This document shows, in pieces, positions 56,150-64,000 of a stretch of DNA of 64,000 nucleotides (its first letter is position 1; each line of letters starts with the position of its first letter). The notes beneath the pieces are model-generated. The model was given only the letters and a program-made list of their open reading frames with translations, did no database searches and had not been told where the DNA came from. The translations under genes and the position numbers were made by a program. Source of the stretch: Rhizophagus irregularis (lineage: Eukaryota; Glomeromycota; Glomeromycetes; Glomerales; Glomeraceae). The stretch covers positions 4,402,001 through 4,466,000 of the forward strand of contig NC_089429.1 in the NCBI RefSeq assembly GCF_026210795.1, given 5' to 3'.

Positions 56150-57373
56150 ATAACGAGAGGATATTCATTTAAGAGTTATTAATAAATAATCCAAAGTATA
56201 GATAGAGAATTTATGTGAAGGTGAAAAGAAATTACATGGCTGTACCGCTGTAGAACAATTTTAGCTGCAAGTTCCGAAGTGTTTGATAGATTCCTTTATA
56301 ATGAAATGAAGGAAAGTTATGAAATTCCTTTTCCAAATATTAAATTCCATTGGAATGGAGATCGCAATAGAATATATCTACAATGGATCAATTAAAGAAG
56401 AGTCTTTAACAAAAGATAATATAATTGAAGCTTCTTACGCTACCGACTATTTTCATTTATCAGGTCTTCAGAATTTTATTATCAAAACTTTCAAAAATAA
56501 GATAAAAAAAAAATCACAATGAAAATAATTCACCAGAATTATTATCTAAATTTGCAGAAAAAATTCCATTAACGAAAAATAATATTCTTTTAAATTTATT
56601 GGTTAAAGCAGCATTACATACCATTGAATTTGATCGTTTGTCTATTGCAAGTCTTCAATATCTTTATATTGTACTTATGAAAGAAAAAGCCTTTTGCAAC
56701 GAAGTTTTTCGATATAGTGCTACTCTTGCAGCAAAACATGATGCGTATAAAACTTTCATGGAACGATTACCAACCTTGGAAAAAATAGGACAGGTAAAAA
56801 ACTCAGTTTAAATAAAAATAAATCTATCACCCAAAAAGTTGCTAAAGAACTGATATCATTGAACTACTAGCGTTAGAAATTATTCCAGCAAAATAATTTT
56901 GAATTTTTATTGACAAAAAGCAAGATTAAATCGATTTAAATAATATTCGAGGGATACCCAACCAAATTGTGTTTTGGAGGATAATGGAAAAGTCGCATGT
57001 CTGCAAAGTAAAACTCAAAGATGGCATAACGTCAGAGCTAAAATGATACTAGAAAATAAAGGTATTTTTGAATGGGTGTTATTATAGAGAAATCTTATTT
57101 AGATGTTTGGATTGGAGTATATACATCAGAAGATTTAAATCATGAATTTTTGACGGGAAGGCAAACTATTAGATAGGTATTACCGTATTAGGTATTATCG
57201 GCGAGTGTTTTAATTCTAAAAATCTAATTAATTATTGTCCATCATTTCGTGAAGACGGTGCAAGAATTACTGTTCATTGGATATGAACAAAAGAACTTGT
57301 GCTTTCACAGTTAACGGTACTAAGTATTAGGCAGGAGGTATCATAATGGAATAATTTACCATCAAAGCTTTAG
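56150..57373 (+). pseudogene. BTB-BACK-SPRY pseudogene
   Basis: A nearly full-length copy matches the family from the ACGAGAGGATATTCATT start region to ATTTACCATCAAAGCTTTA. The start codon reads ATA instead of ATG. Many small deletions and insertions shift the frame: after GATATTCATT, in the SDIEIL region, between the BACK and SPRY parts, in EWDV and in GWVLG, and there are in-frame stops. Open fragments remain at 56319-56522 (BTB) and 56599-56811 (BACK). The last 60-70 bases of the SPRY code are lost. By eye it is nearest to copies 9-12. This is a host gene copy that died fairly recently, since long blocks stay above 85 percent identity. Confidence 0.85.
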
Positions 57374-58580
57374 TTATAGGAAAAAATTATGTCACTATAT
57401 CAAGGTTATTTCATAACAAAATAATCAAAATTAATAATTAATATAAAAACTATTCATAATGTAGATAATGTAGATGAAAATAGAGTTTATCAAAATATTT
57501 TTTGCGGTTCGTAAACTATTTTGCAGTTATTATGAGCGCTGTATGAACACCATTCGTAAAATTTTTCAAAGTGAAGCGCTATAATCACGTGACCATCAAA
57601 TGATAAAAAAAAATCACTATCTCAGAAAAAAATATTCATTAAAATAAATATTAAAAAAAAATGAAAAAATGTAAAATATATATATTAAAAGTTAAATAAA
57701 ATGTTATAAAAAAATTTTTGCAAACTTTTTATAATAAAAGTATTACATTATTAACTTAAATAGTAATGACACTTTTTATTTTACAATGAAATAATAATCA
57801 ATAATCAATATCTTACTTCCTCTGCTGCGCTTCGAACAATAATTGTAAATTATCGTACGGTTATATATGACCATAACATGTTTTAATTTTAGATATTTTT
57901 TATAGTATATTGACTAAAGTTTATTCGTAGTATCAAATAAACTATATTGATTTATGTTAAATGTAATATTATATACACATATAATACATATTTTACTATT
58001 GATTTACGTTAAAAGTAATATTACAATTATTAAAAATATTTCCTTGTAAGAATTCCTTGATAGAGTCATTATCTGTTATCCAATTGGATATTTTGCGACT
58101 TTTGAATTTCCTGTAACGGTGCTTCTTGTAAAATGTTATTTTCTATTAATATAGTATAATTAGCTTGGCTTAATTTTTTATGATAATTATTATAATATTT
58201 GAATTTATAATTTTTAATATAAAGCAACAATAAGAAAATAAAGAAAATACCTTTTTTTGATGTTGCATTTTCAAGAACAGAGAAATAAATGAAAGAAAGA
58301 ATTTATCATTTGATTTAAATAGATTTTACTGATAAGTACAATAGGCTTCTTGTTATGGTCAGTGCCGTACGATAATATATTAATAAAATATAAATCAAAT
58401 CAATATTTGTCGTAGCATAACTTTTAAACGATATGTTGTTTATATATATATATATATACATAAGTACCAAATTCAAACGACATGACAGTCTGATCAATAT
58501 ATAATCTATTAAGTAAACTTGTTAGTTGTTAGCTACTATTAGGAAATAAATGATTTTGATAGAGACTGCGTATTATTAAT
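57374..58580. other. Spacer between the pseudogene and copy 12
   Basis: 57540-57870 again carries GAAGCGCTATAATCA and CCTCTGCTGCGCTTCGAACA, the third instance of the flank seen after copies 10 and 11, here shortened. A TA-run lies at about 58440-58460. No gene. Confidence 0.45.
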
Positions 58581-58663
58581 AATCATGAAGGCGCAGGCGC
58601 GCAGCAATGGTTATCGGGAAATATTTGTTCCATATGGTTAGTACATCTTTATTGCATAAATAT
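58581..58663 (+). promoter_or_regulatory. Promoter of copy 12
   Basis: AATCATGAAGGCGCAGGCGC GCAGCAATGG, TTATCGGGAAATATTTGTTC, CATATGGTTAGTACATCTTT, ATTGCATAAAT. The GCGCAG part is partly duplicated compared with other copies. Ends about 60 nt before the ATG. Confidence 0.6.
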
Positions 58664-58723
58664 TGGAATAAAAAAAAAATTTTTTTACTTTTTTTTTAAA
58701 AAAAAATATAGTATTTTTAAGAA

Positions 58724-60154
58724 ATGACGAGAGGATATTCATTAGAGCAAGATTTAAGAGTATTAATAAATAATCCAAAGTATAGTGATATAGAAATTTT
58801 ATGTGAAGATGAAAAGAAATTACATGGTTGTAGAGCAATTTTAGCTGCAAGGTCCGAAGTATTTGATAGATTACTTTATAATGGAATGAAGGAAAGTTAT
58901 GATAAACAAATTTCTTTTCCAAAAATTAATTCCGCTGGAATGGAGATCATATTAGAATATATATATACGGGATCAATTAAAGAAGAATCTCTAACAAAAG
59001 ATAATATGATTGAATCTTTTTACGCTGCAGATTATTTTCAATTAACAGAACTTCAGAATTTTATTATGAAAACGTTTAATAATACACTAGAAGAGAATTG
59101 TACAGAAAATTATTCACCAGAGTTACTGTCTAAATTTGCGGCAAAATTTCCATTATCGGAAGATAATATTTTTCTAAATTTATTAGTTGAAGCGGTAGCA
59201 GTTATACCATTAAATAATATTGAATTTGGTCGATTATCTATTGCAGGTCTTCAATATCTTTTATCTTGTACAAATGAAAAGAAAAATCCTTTTGCAACTC
59301 CTGAATATGAGGTTTTTCGATATAGTGCTATTCTTGCAGCGAAGCAAGTTTCTAATGATGCTCATAAAACTCTTATGGAACGGTTACCAACCTTTGAACA
59401 AATAGAAAAAGTAGTGGATTCAGCTCAAGTAGATAATGATGATAAATTAATTATCAATCGTCAAAATGTTGCTAGTGAATTAGATCCTTTAGTGGAATAT
59501 GTTGATTTTATCCGAATCGATGGACAAATTTTGGCCGATATTATTGAACCATTAGGAATTATCCCAGCAAAAATAATTTTGGATGTTTATCGACAAAAAG
59601 CAAGATTATATAAATCTGAGTTAAGTAATACGCGAGGAATACCCATCACAATTTGTTCCAAATATGTTTGGGATGAGTCTGAATGTGGATCAAATGCTCT
59701 TATTGAAGATAATGGAAAAATTGTATATTTAAAAAGTAGCACTAGTTCATGGCGAAATGTTAGAGCTAAAATGATACTAGAAGGTAAAAGAATTATTGAA
59801 TGGGATGTTATTATGGAGAAAGCTTGTGTAGATGCCTGGGTAGGAGTATGTGCACCAGAAAATTTAAGTTATGAATTCTTTGCAGGAGGACAACCAACTG
59901 GATGGGTATTAGGTACCGGTGGATATTGTTATAACTCTAATAAAGGATCAAGTTATTGCCCACCATTCGGAGATGGTTCAAGAATTACTGTTCATTTAGA
60001 TATGAATAAAAGAACTTGTTCTTTTACAGTTAATGGTACAAAATATCCGGAAGTGTCAGCATGGAATAATTTACCTTCAAAGCTTTATCCGGTGGTGTCT
60101 TTTAATTATCCTGCTCGACTTCGAATTCTTCCTCATCAGAAAAGTAGTGATTAA
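58724..60154 (+). CDS. BTB-BACK-SPRY protein, copy 12
   Basis: Single exon, 476 residues, start MTRGYSLEQDLRVLINN. The BTB half is nearly identical to copy 11. In SPRY the usual GKGIFEWDV reads GKRIIEWDV, changing a glycine kept in nearly all copies. Variable segments are YLKSSTSSWR and NSNKGSSYCPPFG; the second is the same as in copy 10, not copy 11. It ends SFNYPARLRILPHQKSSD. So it shares blocks with both neighbours. Confidence 0.9.
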   Translation: MTRGYSLEQDLRVLINNPKYSDIEILCEDEKKLHGCRAILAARSEVFDRLLYNGMKESYDKQISFPKINSAGMEIILEYIYTGSIKEESLTKDNMIESFYAADYFQLTELQNFIMKTFNNTLEENCTENYSPELLSKFAAKFPLSEDNIFLNLLVEAVAVIPLNNIEFGRLSIAGLQYLLSCTNEKKNPFATPEYEVFRYSAILAAKQVSNDAHKTLMERLPTFEQIEKVVDSAQVDNDDKLIINRQNVASELDPLVEYVDFIRIDGQILADIIEPLGIIPAKIILDVYRQKARLYKSELSNTRGIPITICSKYVWDESECGSNALIEDNGKIVYLKSSTSSWRNVRAKMILEGKRIIEWDVIMEKACVDAWVGVCAPENLSYEFFAGGQPTGWVLGTGGYCYNSNKGSSYCPPFGDGSRITVHLDMNKRTCSFTVNGTKYPEVSAWNNLPSKLYPVVSFNYPARLRILPHQKSSD

Positions 60155-63100
60155 GTTACAGAAAAAATTGTGTCATCATTTGGTTTTTGTCCATAATAAA
60201 AACGTTTTATATTTTATATTTATTATAAATTTATCACGAATGATTTATATTGTGAATATGATGCTGAACGGCTAAACTGGCAGAACAAATAATTGATAAA
60301 TGTAATTGCTTTAAACACTTTACAGGTAGGTAAAAAGATCTTTTAATAGTTTAGATGATTAACAAATTTCACAATAATCTTAAAAATCATCTTTTGAAGC
60401 TTTTATTATAATAATATTGATTCTAACAAATTTATATTTCTCTTTATACTACAAATCTTGAAAGATTTAATGTTTATGATAAAAACGAATAATTTTCAGG
60501 ATTAGAGGAGAAATGGAAATACAAGTTCATAGTAGATTTAGTTATATACAATGGTGAAGAATGTTTTTAACATTAACAACTGAAATATTGTTTAAAATTA
60601 GTTAAAGAATTTGATTTAATTAAAAATAATTATAGATATTTATAAAAATTTCAGGGGAGTTTCATAATAAAAGAATGAAGTTATTTTGCATAATCGATTT
60701 CAAATCGAGTCCTATAAAACTAATATAATTCTACAACTACTATAATTAATATTTAATTTATTGGTAGTTTAACCTGTTTGCTTCAATTTTACTATTTTAC
60801 TGGTTTATTGAGTAGGAATTTTAGACCTGAAGAAGTTAATGTTATGCAATTTGGAGGTTTGAACATTCGGATTTGATATTAAAATTATATAATGGTTATT
60901 ACAAGATTAGTTGTTTTAATAAAGTATTTATTTTAAAACAGCATTAAAATAGGATAAATAGTTATTAACCAATATAAAATAATTTTTTGTTTCTTCAATA
61001 AATCGTTAAAATAGTTGTGGCTAGTGTGGCTAGGTTATTCATTCTACAACCCTATTATGCATGATCAAACTTTTATGAATTAATCATCAAGATATTTTGG
61101 TAGGCTAATTGAGATACATTTCTTGTAACATGAGTAAACAAAAAGAGAAAATTGTTTAGGCTATTTTCCCTCATTTGAAAATGATGCAAAATTACTGTTC
61201 GTTTGAAAATGAATAAAAAAACTTTACGGTCAACTGTGCAATGTATCTGAAAAGTATTAGGGTAGAATTATTTGCCATCAAAGCTTTGCCTTGTAATATC
61301 ATTATGTTCATTTTTATATAAATTTAATTAAGAATTTGCTTGATATTGTTCTAAGAATAATATAAATCAAGGTTTAATTAGTAAGTCATAACGAAAACAT
61401 TATCATTATTTTCATATATAATATGGAAAGTTATAAAAGTTGAGGACTAAAAATTATTTGTTTTTTTTGTAACTATACATACATTACAATAGTACAATTT
61501 TCTATATTGAGTTCAATAATTGATGTTTTAACATGGGTCATTTTTTAATTTACAGATTTATAATTTTTTTCTATTCCTAACTTTTTTTTAAATTATCGGC
61601 GTTAATTTCGTAGTACAATCTGGATAAAAAATTATGAATCTGTCTATTCACAAGTTTACTTCTATATATGAGCGACAGAATTCAATTAGGAATTGAGTTA
61701 ACTCAGAAACGTTAAGAATGTGGACCAAAAAACCAGGACTTGAAGAAGTAGAGTTTGACGGACATTTATGATCATGTGATCATGATCTGGTCGTTCCAAA
61801 AAAACAGATCGTTCGTCAGACACGCCGCAACCCACTAATCACACCACCACACCAATGAATCCAACTCATATCACTTACTTTTGGAAGAATCTCTGATATC
61901 CAAGAAATGTTATATTAGCGTAATTATTTATTCTTTTTATTTTTATCAAAAGGAAATACAAAGTCATAACGATTTTATCATTCCAAATTTGCAAATATTT
62001 AGAAAATTTTTCTTTCAATTTCTTGATCAATCGTTGGTTACCGATTTTTGGATGAAGAGACAGTCTACTTTTACATGTGACTTATCTGTAACTTTTCTTA
62101 TTCAATGAAAGATTATTAGTATTTATTACATTATTGATATACCGTGCACATTTAAAGGAGATTTAGTATGTCTTAAACAATTACAACACATATTTATTAA
62201 TGCTTGCTCTTGGCCAGATATAGTTAACCTATAAACCGTTTCTCCTCCACATAGAGGTGGCGAAATTATTTTTAAAATAAACTTTCTCATCTTACCCATA
62301 TTATCATATTTATTATTTTGAACTATGGGACTAAGGACCAAGGATTAAACACAGGTTTCTCTACCCAATTTTAAATTTTATATTCATTCAAGTATGATTT
62401 GATGTGTGGAGAGTTGGCTGTACCTTACCTTTGTTTTACTTGACGAAATATAATAGAAGAGGAGAGAAAAAGATAAAAGTAAATCTTTTTTATTAATTCA
62501 TGAGTTATTTAAATATTGAAGTAACTATCGATACTCATTGATTATTAGTCAGCAGGTTGAAGATCAATGTGCTGACCCGTTTCTTTGCTATTATTTATTA
62601 TGTCCGATCATTATTAAAATTATAATAATTAATTGCAAAATGTTTGGCATAAAATAATTTCAGCTAAACTAGCTAAACTGATTTTTGATGCATAAACAAT
62701 CACACGTCCAAAAATAGTGCTAAATATTCATTGATTCATGCGAAGGAAATCACATGACATAATCCTGATACTTTTTTTCGGTTACTATACAAAAATGTTT
62801 AATGGTTTAAAGAATTTATTTCATAATCAGAGAAATTGTTATACATACAAGTTAAAATTTATTTGATGGGAAATCGAATTGTGGAAATTTCGTGTATTAT
62901 TACAAATTAATAAAAAATTACAGTCTGTTCAATGAAGCATACGAACTTCTGTTTATAAATTATTATCTATAGAACTAAGAGCGCTCTACCTAAAGCATGG
63001 CTTCTTATATAATATAGTATTAACAAAAAAAATATATATATATAAATTTGAAGTTAGGAATCAAGAAATTTAATTTATATTCAATAAATTTATTTCAAAA

Positions 63101-63180
63101 TAAATAAATAAATATAATTAGACATACAAAATATATATACATAAAAATTCATAAAATTTTTTACTAAAAATATCTTCTTT
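60155..63180. other. Spacer between copy 12 and copy 13
   Basis: Three kb without an intact gene. One SPRY relic is listed at 61161-61306. Open frames at 61881-62108 and 62126-62341 have no recognisable domain. Confidence 0.4.
61161..61306 (+). pseudogene. SPRY-end relic
   Basis: CTATTTTCCCTCATTTGAAA then ATGATGCAAAATTACTGTTC matches YCPSFGDGARITVH. GAAAATGAATAAAAAAACTT matches DMNKRT. TTTGCCATCAAAGCTTTGCC matches LPSKLYP. Frames are shifted between blocks and nothing upstream of SPRY remains. Confidence 0.6.
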
Positions 63181-64000
63181 TTAACGAGGCTGAATTCGAA
63201 TTCGGCCAGGATAACATAATGATGCAACCGGATAAAGCTTCGATGGTAAATTATTCCACGCTGATATTTCTGGATATTTTGTACCTTTAACTGTAAAAGA
63301 ACAAGTTCTTTTATTCATATCTATATGTACTGTAATTTTTGCTCCATCTCCGAATGATTGACAATAATTATTGTATACTCTATTTCCTGAATAGCACCTA
63401 CCATTGGAACCTAATACCCATCCAGTAGGTTGGTCACCTGCCCAGGTTTCATAATTGAAATTTTCTGATGCACATACTCCAACCCAAGAAGCACTACAAT
63501 CTTTCTCAATAATAACATCCCATTCAAAAATACCTTCATTTTCAAGTATCATTTTAGCTCTGATATTTTGCCGTACACGAAGATCGTTTGTGGCGCGTAC
63601 AACTTTTCCATTATCCTCAATAATAAGTTTTGACCCACGTGCTGATTCATCCCAAACATAATTGGATTCAGCAAAATCAATTGGTTTTTGTGGTTTTCCT
63701 CGAATTCCATTTGAATCAGAGTCATTTGATAATGCTTTACGTCGATAAACACTTACAATTATTTCAGATGGGATAATTTCCAATGGTTCAATGATTTCAA
63801 TTAATATTCGAGCCTTAATTTGATTGAATTCAATAAATTTAATCAAAGGCTCCAATCTTTTAGCAACTTTTTGACGATCAGTAAATTCATTTTCTAACTT
63901 GATTGAATTTGTGTTTTCCAATTGTTCTAATGTTGGTAATTGTCTCATAAGAATTTTATGTGCATCATTAGAAACTTGTTTTGCTACAAGAATAGCGCTA
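63181..64000 (-). CDS. BTB-BACK-SPRY protein, copy 13 (5' part outside window)
   Basis: The minus-strand frame is open from the window edge to TAA at 63181-63183, about 273 residues, starting inside the BACK part (SAILVAKQVSNDAHKILMRQ). It covers the linker (KRLEPLIKFIEF, IEPLEIIPSEI) and the whole SPRY domain (GIFEWDVIIEKDCSASWVGV, TVHIDMNKRTCSFTVKG, LPSKLYPVASLCYPGRIRIQ). Segments are RATNDLRVRQ and SGNRVYNNYCQSFG. VWDESARGSKLI has R where most copies have C. An ATG at 63948 is internal and is not the start. It is inverted relative to copies 3-12. Confidence 0.88.
   Translation of the reverse strand, partial: SAILVAKQVSNDAHKILMRQLPTLEQLENTNSIKLENEFTDRQKVAKRLEPLIKFIEFNQIKARILIEIIEPLEIIPSEIIVSVYRRKALSNDSDSNGIRGKPQKPIDFAESNYVWDESARGSKLIIEDNGKVVRATNDLRVRQNIRAKMILENEGIFEWDVIIEKDCSASWVGVCASENFNYETWAGDQPTGWVLGSNGRCYSGNRVYNNYCQSFGDGAKITVHIDMNKRTCSFTVKGTKYPEISAWNNLPSKLYPVASLCYPGRIRIQPR

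Noticed and set aside
26896-58922. Antisense open frames over the BTB start in several copies (26896-27171, 49292-49516, 52922-53323, 58638-58922)
   Set aside because: They mirror the conserved BTB code and the leader homopolymers; no signal peptide, domain or promoter supports them.
27463-59405. Short open frames of about 60 codons in a second frame inside the BACK part of copies 4, 8, 10 and 12 (27463, 44224, 49814, 59220)
   Set aside because: They recur only because the main gene is conserved; starts and ends follow the main frame's codon use and no independent conservation is visible.
62126-62341. Minus-strand open frame of 71 codons with several cysteines
   Set aside because: No recognisable motif, no leader, and no related sequence in the window.

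Overview
The window looks like nuclear DNA of an arbuscular mycorrhizal fungus (Glomeromycotina, Rhizophagus-like). This is inferred from the very AT-rich composition, short GT-AG introns (about 79-162 nt) in the ordinary genes, and the protein types present: a membrane kelch protein, an F-box protein, BTB-BACK-TLDc and BTB-BACK-SPRY proteins. No ribosomal RNA, tRNA, CRISPR or bacterial feature was found.

Left part (1-9.7 kb): ordinary single genes. These are the 5' part of a small secreted protein (1-285, minus), a four-exon type I membrane kelch protein (2387-4003, plus), a two-exon type II membrane O-fucosyltransferase-like protein (4346-5861, minus) and a two-exon F-box protein (7789-9612, minus). 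The exon structures given here were worked out by eye from splice signals and reading phase. From 9.7 to 14.2 kb there is no intact gene: a 15-16 bp minisatellite, a short inverted-repeat element and one exon-like relic are seen.

Right part (14.3-64 kb): a cluster of one intronless family, BTB-BACK-SPRY, about 460-495 residues each. Twelve copies are intact, a thirteenth runs off the right edge, one long pseudogene lies at 56.15-57.37 kb and several short relics (about 21.2, 21.6, 23.8, 32.1, 38.4-39.1 and 61.2 kb) show repeated birth and loss. Only the second copy and the last, partial one are on the minus strand. Neighbouring copies share intergenic DNA and promoters, including a TAGTACAAATCT-like core in most copies and, in the right half, an upstream ATCATGAAGGCGCAGCAA element. 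Coding sequences look like mosaics of one another, and the differences in the SPRY part concentrate in two short segments. From family knowledge, BTB-BACK proteins with a C-terminal binding domain are candidate CUL3 ubiquitin-ligase substrate receptors, so the cluster could be a diversifying set of receptors; that role is inference.

Other things inside the cluster: a BTB-BACK-TLDc gene with one intron (24246-25743), a small secreted protein with a possible beta-trefoil fold (42649-43128), a polyadenylated retrocopy with a 13-bp target-site duplication (22686-23141), several MITE-like inverted-repeat elements of at least two families (one sits between the promoter and the lost start of the long pseudogene), a 140-bp tandem repeat (29.0-29.5 kb) and a pair of fold-back structures (47.66-47.89 kb).
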